Origin: Styela clava
Lineage: Eukaryota > Chordata > Ascidiacea > Stolidobranchia > Styelidae
Assembly (NCBI RefSeq): GCF_964204865.1
Contig: NC_135262.1
Span: forward strand, 15,376,001 to 15,440,000
Direction: 5' to 3'
Length of the DNA: 64,000 bases
Part shown: positions 26,172 to 37,274 of the stretch, one piece after another
Position numbering within the stretch: the first letter of the stretch is position 1
How the letters are laid out: every line of letters starts with the position of its first letter
Notes under the pieces: model-generated
What the model saw: the letters and a program-made list of their open reading frames with translations, nothing else
Told to the model about the DNA's origin: nothing
Database searches by the model: none
Position numbers and translations under genes: made by a program

Positions 26172-27244
26172 TCTCGCTATTACCCAACTAGGATATTATA
26201 TTTTCATTTATTCTTAACACCTAGTCTATTTTATTTATGAAAAAATATCAAAAAGGAACGCTTGATGAATATCAGAATAAATTCACATGAATATTGGTTT
26301 AAAAAAGCAAATAGTGTTTTTGTGTTTGGGACAATTATCTTAGAACAAGGCTAACTTTAAGCTGGTGTTATGTGTTTCCAGTCATAAGCGTAACTCAGTC
26401 TCATGCATAACGGTCCCCTTTCAATTTTTCTGATGACTCGCGGTCCACTAAAGAAATGAAAGCAAATAGCAACCTGATATCTATTAAGCATTCATCATTG
26501 AATGACATTAAAACAGTTCAATGAGATAGGTGGGCCTGCTTGGCTCCCACTAGTTCTTCTACCTTGAGTTATGATTTGGATGATGCAACTCTCATCACTC
26601 TCAAATCATTTTTAACTAACCCCGAGAAAGTTTAAAATCAGATGCACAAGCCCTCCATAAACAATACGTTCTGATTTACACTACTTGCCACGTTCACCAA
26701 CGTTTATTACGTAATAATGTCTTCGGTTGAGTGTGTCGTGCGTTGGAAAAACACTGTGAAAGTATGATATCAAAATTTTACTTTAAATTAAAATGCTTCT
26801 GTGCTGAAGTTAAAGTTGTCTCTTGACAACTTTAACCTCGGCACAGAAGCACTTTGATTTGAGGTGGAATTTTGATGTCATGTTTTTACAGTGTTTCTCC
26901 AAAGAACGTCACACTCTCCTGAAAACATTATTACGTAACAAACGTTGGTTAACGTGCCAAGTACGGCAAATAAGAGCGTATTGTTTATGGAAGGCGTGCG
27001 CATCTGATTGTAAGTTTTTTCTAAGTTCTGGAGGAAAAGGAAAACCACCGTCCTATTCCGATGACGCTAAGATGGTACTAAAATGCTCATTTCATTTGCA
27101 ACAACTTACGAAGGTGAGGCAACTTTTTCCACGTTACTCGCCATTAAAAAAATATGTTGAAACAGAATGGACGTGGGACTCGATAGGAGAGTTGCATTAT
27201 CTAAAACAGAATCCAAGGTAGAAGAACTAGTCGGAGTCAATTAG

Positions 27245-27654
27245 AGTGGAAGTGGTGACTCCTCTTCGGCCCATGGGCCGGGGCCACGGCCCGTCAAATT
27301 GGGCCTAGGCCCATCAGGCTATGGGCCGCGGCCCATCAAGTTGTGTAAAGGAACTATTCACTTGGCTAATACAGACAGTCCCCAAACTCATAATAGAACT
27401 ATAATGTAAAAAATCTGAACAAAATTTTACCCTAACCTGGTACACATACTACAGGAGTTTATTTTTTGGTTCGAATATTGACAATTTTGTAAAAATTGAA
27501 AATTTTGGTAAGATAATTGAATTTTTTGGTAAGATAATTGAATTTTTCCTGACGGGGCCGCGGCCCATAGCTTGATGGGCCACGGCCCGTGTGGCCCAAT
27601 TAGATGGGCCGTGGCCCCGGCCCATGGGTCGTAGTGGAGTCACCACCCCTGTAG
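27245..27654. mobile_element. hAT-like MITE inserted in the fold-back right arm
   Basis: The ends share GTGGTGACTCC and CCCATGGGCCGGGGCCACGG in inverted orientation. The element is flanked by GTCAATTAG at 27236-27244 and again at 27655-27663. It is rich in GGGCCGCGGCCCAT-type palindromes. A reversed R1 fragment is embedded at 27338-27456. Confidence 0.8.
27338..27456 (-). mobile_element. R1 MITE fragment nested in the hAT-like MITE
   Basis: Read on the minus strand it shows GTAGTATGTGTACCAGG, TTAGGGTAAAATTTTG, CTATTATGAGTTTGGGGAC and TGTATTAGCCAAGTGAA in R1 order. It is truncated before the R1 right end. Confidence 0.65.
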
Positions 27655-27904
27655 GTCAATTAGGCGCATCCTTCCCATTAAACTGTTTTAATGTCATTCA
27701 ATAGATGAATGCTTAATATACCGCGTTGTTATTTGCTTCCATTTCTTTAGTGGACCGCTAGTCATCAGAAAAATTGCGAGGGGACCGTTATGCATAGTTT
27801 TTCAAAAAGTTTGAGAACCACTCTTACCACTGGCAGACTGGTATAGACACAGTTATCTGAGCTCAAGGCTAACACTACAGCACTATGAGTCTATGCTGTT
27901 GTTT

Positions 27905-28620
27905 CTTTTTTTTTTTTTTTAATGGGATAATATATTAAAATATAACAATAAGTATATAACCATTCGAGCAATCATAAGATAAATAATCCAATATTCATTT
28001 TTTATATGTCCATTCCATCAGTGTTTGAGGTGTTGATCGCATCGGCATACAATTCATCAATTTTTAGTATATTGAGTTAGATTATGTACAATAAACGTAA
28101 AAAATTAAATATATTAGACATGTTCATTCTAATAAATACTAAATTTATACACACTAGATTTATAGTTCAAATACAATTCCTAGGTATTTCAAATTCTCTG
28201 ACAAAATTTGGTGATTTTCTATTTTTTTCAATGTTGAGTCTGTAAGTGATTGCAGTTTTTATTTGTTTGATAACTAGGTGCTGATTAGGGGGATTACCTT
28301 CGAATATAACAGAATTTCTTTGTATCCATATTTTATATCTAGTGATTGAAATTAAATAAACAATAATATCTAAATCTCGTGTTGGAATGTAACAAATAGC
28401 TTAAATCCAATAAAACACAAGTTTCATAATTTTTCAAAAGTCTGGCATTATTTAATTTCCTAACAGTATTTTCCATAAAATCAAAAACATAATCAAAATA
28501 TTCACAATTCATAAATAGATGGCTAACAAATTCTGGTTCTTTTCCACATAACACACACATATCATTTCCTGCTATATTTCTTATTCCAGGTTTTGTTTTT
28601 ACTGGTCTAGTCACAAAGGC
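27905..28620 (-). mobile_element. 5'-truncated LINE 3' end with zf-RVT remnant
   Basis: On the minus strand, 28614-28339 encodes a 91-residue stretch with CVLCGKEPEFVSHLFMNC. This is the CxxC...HxxxxC zinc-binding motif found C-terminal to many LINE reverse transcriptases (zf-RVT). The copy runs through an AT-rich 3' region to an A tract that appears as T's on the + strand at 27908-27921. No reverse transcriptase core is left, so it is a dead truncated insertion. Confidence 0.75.
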
Positions 28621-28779
28621 GTAACATTACCAGCATTGGCAATTTCTGAATAGGATGAGAATATTCCGCACGGTAATGCAGTCTCTACTGATTTATAACT
28701 CACAGTGATAGTAATGCCAGTGTACCTACAAGCATTTTGTTGCGCAATGGATGTTTTCTGACCCTTGACCCCAAATATT

Positions 28780-29330
28780 TTCAATGTCTAACCAGTTTCA
28801 TTCAAACCTTTCCCCGAGCATCGATTTCCTTGTTTACTTTGTGGCATTGGCTAATCAGTAAGATGCAAAAAGTTTCGTAACAATGCCCCCCTCTTTTTTT
28901 CTTTTCTAGTATTTATTACTTTTTTTTTGTTTACTGTATAGTATACCCTAAATTTATCGCGTTTTATTCTTACTTAAATAACTTCTCAGTGGTTGTGTGT
29001 GGCGGTGGGTGCATGTGAGCGTGTGTGAAATACCTTAATAATTTTAAGTGAGTAAACACGTACCACTTCCTCTATGCAAAATCTTCCATCTTTTATTTTG
29101 TACGTTATAAACTTTATCTAAGGTTTCGTTTGCTCCCCTGATTTCATAATTAGTTTTTATTGATTTGTTTTTATCTGTCAAATGTATTGTTATGCTGATT
29201 ATGGAGTCGAAATAAACTTATACTTATACTTCGCATCAGCTCAGACATCTTTCTAACTCATACAGATTGTTAAGCGTGGTTGTAAACATTACCTCGTTTT
29301 CGCGATTTTGAACTATATTCGTTAGTTTTC
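28780..29330 (+). mobile_element. hAT relic interrupted by a LINE tail
   Basis: Segments at 28795-28890 (GAGCATCGATTTCCTTGTTT, GGCTAATCAGTAAGATGCAA) and 29228-29320 (CGCATCAGCTCAGACAT, GTGGTTGTAAACAT) match consecutive parts of the hAT-like element at 11350-11510. The sequence between them is unrelated. It ends in a LINE-like tail (GGAGTCGAAATAAACTTA plus TATACTT repeats, 28985-29227). Confidence 0.6.
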
Positions 29331-31420
29331 ATTTGTGTTTCGGAAACTTAAAAATAAATTATATAATTCATTGATTACCCTGTCTTCCTAGGAGTTTTAA
29401 TTTAATTGCAGTAATAAAAAATTAGTGTAGAAATAACTGTGATTGACTAGGCTAAAATTCGTTACCGGCATTTTTTAAAAAAAGATTGTTGTATGCGATG
29501 AATTATAATGATGGTTTGAAACACTTGACCAAATTTTACAAGCGCCAACTCGCAAAAGCACTTCTAAAATAGCCCCCAAAATTGTGCAATGGTTAAGTAT
29601 TAGTTTTTCGGGGGTCGAAGGTCGGGGAAAGGTCCATTGCAAAAATATGTGAAACGAAGGCCTATTTTGAGAGTGTTTTTTTTTAGTTGACTCTTGCGAA
29701 TTACTTCTCATAAATATCATTTTGATCCAAAATGTTTAAACAAATGACACAAAAAGGTACTCATTCTGGTCAAGTCTTATTCGGGGTCTTTGATTATCGG
29801 TCTGACCATATTTACGGCCTTACAAACCTTAGCATCGATCTTTGGGCATCAATTCTACACGTAGAAAATGAACATTGAAATGTCAATTGTTCACATGTTG
29901 GCAACGCTAAATGTGACAAAATTAAACAAAGCATCGATGGATATGTAGCCATTCATTTAGGATTTACTCACATATTCAAAATTTGAAATCGGATTCCGGA
30001 AAATTTTATTTCATGCCGTCGGTAGAGAGAAAAAAATGAAGTTACTTTGCTTCTGACGAGGTAAAGGCTGCCGATTTCAATCAGGATTGAAGTTTTTTTT
30101 AAATATATGCACTAGATCGTAATAAGCCGTATCTTGCCGAATTTACGCCACATAGACTATTGATAGAGATTTGGAACATCAGCTTGAGAAATGCATCACT
30201 GAAAACTTCACTCTATCAGAAGAGAATATACATATTGTCTTATTTTTCCGGGAACCAAGTGTTTACTTAGGAGGATAGGATTTACATATTTATCCCGGGG
30301 GAGAGAAAAGCCGATAAGAAGGCTTATCCATATGGCGAATCACGGCCTCCGGTTACCATTCCAAGTCGGGTATGGGATTAGTTATATTGGTTGCTTAACA
30401 GGAATTTTATTTGATATGAATATTCCAGCGGTATTCCATCAAGATCCATTTTCAGTTTTACAGCTCGAAATGTAATTTTGGTGAATCAACCCGTGACATA
30501 TGTTACTATTCCATTTATAATTTAATCAAATGGAGTATGGAGTCAAAATTTAAGTATTAACGATCGTTTTCCGATTTTTTTAAAACATTATTCAGGATAG
30601 AAGTCTAAAGTCTCGTTTATATTTTCTAAAGCATTGGCGTTCCTCGTTACGGACAAAATAATTGCAATGACGTTTTATGGGATTATATTCATGGTATATC
30701 AAGATATGGTTAGTTAGAAGAAGCGGTGCCTTTCCCATGACTATGTTATTTTTCTTGCTGCTACGATTTGATAGTGCTCGATGTATAAAGTTGAAAATGT
30801 GGATAGCAGCAAAAAAATGAGGTGCGATCCTTATAGAATAACAAAATATAGTTTTTCAATTAGCATGTTGAAAGATAAAGTACAGCATTGTTCCACCCAT
30901 CACCGATTTCGACGAGTTTGTTCCTTTCTCGCAGAATGTCATTTAGTGTTCGAGTACGATGGCGTCCAAATGTCCAAACGTATCGCTCGCCTATGTTAAC
31001 AATCGAGTAATAAAAAAAATTACAAAATTTATCGCTATTTTATATATATATATCGCTTTTCGACAGAGGAAGAAATATTAAATCCTTTAATTTAACGAAT
31101 GTTTGTTATTCGGATTGTAGGACATCTCACCTCTTGCTCCACATTGTAATGAAATGAGGTAATTGCTATAATCGGATAAGTAAACGGCTTCCATATGTGT
31201 TGTTCCTGAAAAGCAATTTTTGTTGCAATATTGAAGAACGAGAGTTTAAAAAAACACGGATTCAAACAGTCTCAAAGATATATATAAATCCCATTTTGGG
31301 ACAAATTAAAATAATGGGCATATGCAATTGTTCTCCCCCATATAGGACAATTTGAAATAATAGGTACCGGTATATGCAATTGTCCTCTCCATACATGAAA
31401 ACTTCGTCTACTAACCGTTA
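29331..31420. other. intergenic stretch downstream of the lipocalin-like gene
   Basis: No exon I can support. It contains one copy of the R3 repeat at 30272-30392. The small open frame at 30781-30999 resembles nothing known. Confidence 0.4.
30272..30392 (+). repeat. R3 dispersed repeat, copy 1
   Basis: Contains GATTTACATATTTATCCCGG, a CACGGCCTC word and GTCGGGTATGGGATTAGTTA. The same series recurs inverted at 33058 and direct at 39737. Confidence 0.7.
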
Positions 31421-32467
31421 TTACTTTTCGACATATTTCGACAAAAATTCATTCTTAGTTCTTCCAAAAATGAGCGCTCTTGCTTCGTAATTTCTGGAAT
31501 GAACAAATGAATTAAAAATATAGTTATAAATATTATCCAATTTGAAATCAACGATACCAGATCAAACATTCACATCTATCATGAATGAATCTAAAACATA
31601 TGAACAAAACTTGCACTGAAAACTCACTGTGAAATTCAATATGACTTACCTGTCTGTGATTTGTGCTTGGTTAAACGAGTGAATATATGATAACAAATCG
31701 TTCGTAATTTAAAAGTAAGTCTAATCAGTGAGAATGAAAAAATAGCTCACTTACTTGCGAAATACCAAACCTTGTAAGGCCCTTTATTATCTTTTATTGA
31801 TATTGTTAGAGAATAAATAATGCCTCCTCTAGAATATAAAACAAAATAATTACGCGATATAAATTTTACTCAGGATACCAGTATCTCGAGTTCAATAGAT
31901 TAGATGAGCAGAGACCACATGATTTCATATACCTTGGATTTGACGGCGTCATCCACATATCGAATCCATATAATTGATAACTAATATCGTCTATTATATC
32001 GCAGTGTGGTTTTTCTCCATCGTTCGCCATGTGTTCATACCATTTCCCTGTCATCTAAATTTTGCATGATACTTCAATAAAGAAATGTTATTGATAGAGT
32101 ATTTATATCGCAATATTATATATAATTAATAATCTTTTCATACTTTTATGATATCTTGGTGAGACGAGAAAGTGAATTGAAAAAAACACAAACTTTGTAA
32201 TAAGAAATACGTAGATAACCCACTTTATTTCATTAAGCAAAACCAGTTTCTCGCTCAACGAACCGCTCTGAATCATTGCTGTCTAAAAACTGGTGAATCA
32301 AATATATAAGAAATAGAGAGCGGCCTACTCACTTTCGTCCAATCTATATAAGGCTGTTCTGGTAATTTGCAATTTCGGTCTGGTATCGCAATAACATATT
32401 TAATCCTGCGTGCTAAGAAAAAGTTGAACAATAACGTGAAGTGAAAGATTCGTGGTATCATCATCAT
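31421..32467 (-). CDS. lipocalin-like small secreted protein, five exons
   Basis: Assembled on the minus strand from exons 32333-32467, 31933-32054, 31755-31828, 31650-31665 (16 nt) and 31421-31493. Phases agree and the product is 139 residues. The start MMMIPRIFHF has a hydrophobic N-terminus that could be a signal peptide, though it is interrupted by RRIK. Exon 2 carries a GxW-type lipocalin motif (DWTK joined to MTGKWYEHM) and a Cys in KPHC. Exon 3 gives GGIIYSLTI and GPYKVWYFA. The microexon plus last exon give ITDRNYEARALIFGRT, which resembles the lipocalin TDxxY motif at the expected distance from GxW. Donors GTGAGT and GTAAGT are strong. The microexon acceptor (AACCAAG) is weak and is supported mainly by frame and motif. 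Lipocalins bind small hydrophobic ligands outside cells; the ligand cannot be read here. The length is somewhat below the family's usual 160-190. Confidence 0.6.
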
Positions 32468-33057
32468 CTTCTCACCAAGCTGATAACAACGAGCTAATGT
32501 TTTTTCGATTAAGAGTATATTTTCATTCATGAAGCTATTGATCCATACGGAAATTAAACTTCTTCCGGTTGTTGACGCAAAAATGATCATGGGATAATTA
32601 AAGAGAAATTATAAGTATATGCGGACATAAATGAATAACTCAGCTGTACGGTAAACTCGAAAGAATACTAAATACCAATTCTATAGAACTAGCAAAAAAT
32701 GAAACAAGACATGACGATTATCTGGTATTGGCATTTTGCTACTAAAGTTAGATCAGTGACACCCATTTGTCATACTAAAGATATTATTACTCTATTGAAT
32801 CATAATGTATACGCTTCATTACTTAACATTATATGAAAAGTTTGCCCAAAAAAATGCAAACACGCCATTGTTTGGACGACCACAAACGTAGGAGCTATAT
32901 GACAGAATCTCTGCCAAGATTTTGCGGTTAGGTTTTAACAGAAGGAGATATGTAACTTCTGAACCAGCGATGTCCAACCCACAACGGGAAGCAGCATTGA
33001 ATAGCAGGCAACCATTTAAACATAAATATAAATATACATAGCATAGAGTTCATGCTT

Positions 33058-33165
33058 CCGAAAACAAATACCTAACTAATCCCATACCCGACATGAAATG
33101 GTAACCGGACGAGAGGCCGTGGTTCACCATATGTTAAGTCGTGTTATCGGCTTTCCTCCCTGATA
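33058..33165 (-). repeat. R3 dispersed repeat, copy 2 (inverted)
   Basis: Reverse complement of R3: CCACGGCCTCTCGTCCGG, then GTCGGGTATGGGATTAGTTA and TTCGGAAGCATGAACT. With copy 1 it brackets the lipocalin-like gene in opposite orientation. Confidence 0.7.
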
Positions 33166-33559
33166 GTAATTTAAGTTTATATTAATGTAATGCTCATTTA
33201 ATTATAAACTCTTTTATAAACTTTAATCAAGACTTGACAAATTCCTTGAGCCCGATATTCATTTTTTTTTTGGTTTGTTTGCAATTTCATAATTTTGTCA
33301 GTTTGTTGCGCAAAGAGAGCTGAGAATATGATAATATAGGCTACATATATATAACATATGATTATATATTATACGCTTTGGTCAGGACAAGCCCACTAGA
33401 AGTACTTGTGGTACTGAACTACACTAGACCTAGACCTCAATTATTATCGGGACAAATTACAGACAAGAACATTAATTGATATGTACAATGGGTCGAAAGA
33501 CTTATTCACTAAACAAATTTATAAGATTTTGCAAAGTAAGAAAAATAGGACATCTAATA

Positions 33560-34269
33560 CAGCGTTTCGCAAATTGTGTTCCGCGGAACACTAGTCTTCC
33601 TAGTGTTAAATCAAAAATACGTCTAAATGGGTCGCCATGGCGATCGTGAAATTGTTGCCCAACTGATCGTTCAATATCGCATCACTGTCGGCCTAAAGCA
33701 GACTAACTATAAAGTAAGGTGGTGGCATTTTCGCTAACCGTCGGCCAAGCTTTTCGACTGTTAAGTTTGTTATCAAGTTTGCAGCAATCCTTTTAGTTTT
33801 GCTATAGGCAAACAAGTAGGGCTAAAGAATAAAGGCAAATCTTCCGCCATCTCTGCCTGGTTTTACTTTGAAATGCTGAAAAAATTACTCACGTTCGCTA
33901 AACTCGATTCAGCAGATAAATAAACTGCAGCTCGCAAAGTTGCAGCATGTATTTCTATCTCCATTAGACGTAACATTAGAGACAAACACTACGTAATGGA
34001 AAGTAAACGACATAGAAAGGTCAAATAAATTTGTTGATTCATATACACAGCATTCAAATTAAGAAACAATAAAACATTAATAATAAATACAATATTTAAA
34101 ATATTCAATCATATTTTAGGTATTTAACACAATTCTGTTAGTTTTCGTGGCGCATTTGGCAACTCGCCAGACGAACCCATTGGTTACATTACATTACACC
34201 GTTTTCCTTTATCAATTTTACTTTTTCATTTTTTGGTGTTCCGGGGTTGAAAAAGTTTCGGAAACGCTG
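33560..34269. mobile_element. hAT-like element, 710 bp, with perfect 8-bp target duplication
   Basis: Ends CAGCGTTTCGCAAATTGTG and the complement of CAGCGTTTCCGAAACTTT are flanked by identical ATCTAATA at 33552-33559 and 34270-34277. A perfect 16-bp palindrome GTGTTCCGCGGAACAC lies at 33576-33591, and a related GTGTTCCGGGG lies near the right end. There is no transposase frame. Confidence 0.85.
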
Positions 34270-34504
34270 ATCTAATACATAAGTCAATCATGATGTAAGT
34301 TTCTATGCAACGCCAAGTATACTTAATATCCTGTGAAAGCTATTGCAATTTCAAAATTTGTACATCAGATGTATGAGACATAGGCGGCGAAAAGGAAAAA
34401 AACAATATAAAAGCTTGGTATTTCCTCATTCTCTGTCTAATTTATGTATTCTTGTTGCATTTTTCATGCTAAATTTAATAAAACGATCAACTGCAAATTA
34501 TATA

Positions 34505-34790
34505 TGAATACAAGAGAGCTATGCTCAAATATATTGACACGTCACAAGGTGTCGCTATTTTTTATTCAGACACATGAAAAACGAATCTTTGAAGTCTACA
34601 GAAATTTTTGAAAAAGGTAAAAGTAATAGCATTCTAGCAAGAAATCAAACTTCCATCATCGGAAATTTCAAAGCAATTGGTCCAGTATTCGAAGAGAAAT
34701 ACGATTTCATCATGACGAAGGAGAAGAATAATGAGAACAACAAAATGATATTGAAACGATCATTATGTACACTGACGTGTCCAATAACTA
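34505..34790 (-). repeat. R2 dispersed repeat (inverted copy)
   Basis: Contains ACAAGAGAGCTATGCTCAAA and TTTCAAAGCAATTGGTCCAG, the reverse complements of the R2 words at 35.4, 36.9 and 38.4 kb. The 101-codon open frame here runs through the repeat and is not taken as a gene. Confidence 0.6.
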
Positions 34791-35399
34791 ATTTACAATT
34801 GCTGTTTAGATTAAATGTGGATAAACTAAACTCCTGGGGACATATGATGAAATATACTAAATTAATGACATCATGGTAATAGTATGAATTTGTATTTGTT
34901 TGGATTTATATTATTTTATTTATATGTATTGGGGGAAATCAGATTTAAATTAAAAAACCGAAACATGAAAACAAAAAATTTGTATTCAAAATATAATAAT
35001 TCGATTCTAAACTCTCAATACAAAAATTCCGTTTTGCATCGGAATTTATTTGACACACACAAAAAATTTATTTCCGATACCCCATGAATTTATCAATCAG
35101 GCACCGGTAGTGTAGTGTAATCCTAAATATATACTACTACGGGTGTAATATGGTAGTATAGCAATTACAGACTACAGTTAACACTATCAAATTTAGTGCA
35201 GTAGTGTGTCAATTATTTTATTATAAATTTGCCTTTTTATCATTCAGTCTTCGCTCTCGGGCTCATTTTCTTCAACCTGTTTGTTTTGAACAGCCATGCC
35301 CAACGACTAACATACCGGCCATGCCCAACCCAAATGCCTTCTGGAGCCGCAAATTACATCTCCCAGTCTCAGATTTGACGCGGATCGCACATTACATGA

Positions 35400-35720
35400 C
35401 ATTATTGGACACGTTAGTGGACATAACGATCGTTTTGGTATTTTTGTTGTTCTTGTTGGACACGTAGTGGACATAACGATCGTTTCAATATTATGTTGTT
35501 GTTCTTGTTCTTGTTCTTGTTCTTTGACACGTTTTTAAAAAGTCGCTTTTCTCTTTGATTACTGGACTAATTGCTTTGAAATTTTCAGTGGTTGAAGATG
35601 AAATTTTTCTCCAGAAGGCTATTACTTTTATTTATTTCAAATATTTCTGTTAGCTCTGTAAGATTTATTTTTGTTTGCTATGACGTCACTAAACGTTCTG
35701 CGGATATCGGACGCCATTTT
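35400..35720 (+). repeat. R2 dispersed repeat
   Basis: Carries GGACATAACGATCGTTT (twice), a TTGTTCTTG microsatellite, AAAAAGTCGCTTTTCTCT, TTGCTTTGAAATTTTCAGTG and CAGAAGGCTATTACTTTT. The same order is seen at 38305-38545 and, in part, at 36815-37010. Confidence 0.65.
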
Positions 35721-36814
35721 GTGTCCAACGGACCATCTTGCAATTTCAATTCACGCTGTCACAAGACAGGAGTTCTGGTACCGTAACACAGCGCGGTGAC
35801 ACTGAACTAACTCGTAGCTGTCAAAAGCTTGAAAATCCATACAAATATGTGAAATAAAAAGATGAAACTTGGCAGGTGGGTAGAGTTGTGTTTCTTTTAA
35901 CCATATTTGAAAGTTTCGCGTTTCTACATTTGAAGGAGGGGGAATAGGGGGTGTGCATTTCCGATACGTCGATCATATCTTTGTCAACCAATTTACGGCC
36001 ACCGTGTTTTCGTCTGTTTGATTGCTGTGATGTGGTGCTTTGTTTATAATTTAACGAATTTTGTTCGAAATAACCGTGTTCTTGAAATATATGACGGTCA
36101 GAAATGCAATTAGAAGCCCAATGTTTTCACGCTGTCACAAGACCAACAATTGTCAACCAATTTGCGACCACCGTGTTTTGTCTGTTTGATTGCTGTATGG
36201 CTGCGTATGCGATAGTCTCGACGCAGCATAAACGATGATCAAGGCTTGAAATCCGTGGTCGCACACTGGTCGTTCGGTCGCAAATACGTCTTTCGAGTGC
36301 CGTACTTTGGGGATTTGTATAGCTTCCACCCTTTGTCGTAGAAAGTTAATACGAGGTTTAGCGTGTAGAATAAATGCCGCCAATGCACCCACGGTGAAAA
36401 AATTAACGGGTTAGATATATTGGTTTTTGTTTTATAGCGGTTTGAATGAAATTGTCCGCAGACTGGCTACACCACCCTAGGCCTGGTGAGTTGTCCGTGT
36501 AGTCGAATTGTCCATCAGCCCTAAACGGCTATGACAGTCACTGTACCAAAAATTGTACCCCGATTCGGCTGGTGTTAAGTTGACGCATGTTATTTAGTAA
36601 CGTTTTTATCTGAAATGTTTGACTGTGGTTCGGTACCTGATCCGATAATACGGTACATAATTGACTCATATCACGAGATATTTCAACTGATGTTTCAATT
36701 GTCACAGGACCTAAAATATCTATGACAGTCCCTGTACTGTCACGGTACCCCAATACAGGTACTGGTAAGTCACCGCCGGTATGTTAGTCGTTGGTCACCG
36801 CATATGATTTTTGG

Positions 36815-37010
36815 GGAATTGTTCTGCGTGTCCATATATTTGAGCATTGCTCTCTTGTTCTTATTTGTCTTCTTCTTGGTATCGTTATGAAAAAATCGCT
36901 TTTCTCGTTGATTACTGGACCAATTGCTTTGAAATTTTCAGTGAGTGAAGATTATATTTTTCCCCAGAAGGCTATTACTTTTATTTATTCCCAAATTTTA
37001 TATGAATCCT
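36815..37010 (+). repeat. R2 dispersed repeat, diverged copy
   Basis: Shows GTGTCCATATATTTGAGCAT, TCGCTTTTCTCGTTGATTAC, CAATTGCTTTGAAATTTTCA and CAGAAGGCTATTACTTTTAT, a subset of the R2 words in rearranged order. Confidence 0.6.
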
Positions 37011-37274
37011 ATGAGATATGATATTTCATACAAAATTTCGCGGTATTTATTTTTACTCATGGGAACACTGTTTTACACTTATTTCAAGCGGTTTCGCGAT
37101 CGATTGTCTTGCTCAGTACTACAGCTACTGTCGGTCGGTACTTGTAAGTTGCCATACCGGTACCGTAACGCAGTGAAATTGACTTATTCCTTCCGCGGTA
37201 TTACTAATGCTGCAATGCAAGTTTTATAGCCTATCGTATGCGGAACGGAATATCAGACCTACAGGTTCGGTACC

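Larger units (their letters stand above)
26402..27797. mobile_element. fold-back element (long inverted repeat), about 1.4 kb
   Basis: The sequence folds around a four-base loop at 26821-26824. Left arm 26402-26820 pairs with right arm 26825-27797, for example TTAAAGTTGTC against GACAACTTTAA and TATTACGTAA repeated at 26708 and 26929. At the outer ends ATGCATAACGGTCCCC pairs with its complement near 27797. The right arm is longer because it carries an extra roughly 130 bp (about 27020-27150) and a nested hAT-like insertion at 27245. The outer right side continues into AAAGTTTGAGAACCACT, a hAT-like terminus. A 132-codon frame at 26823-27221 resembles nothing known. Confidence 0.8.

Noticed and set aside
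26823..27221. 132-codon open frame on the + strand
   Set aside because: It lies within the right arm of the fold-back element. I see no family resemblance or splice context.
34574..34879. 101-codon open frame on the + strand
   Set aside because: It runs through an inverted R2 repeat copy and contains the repeat's diagnostic words, so it is repeat-derived.
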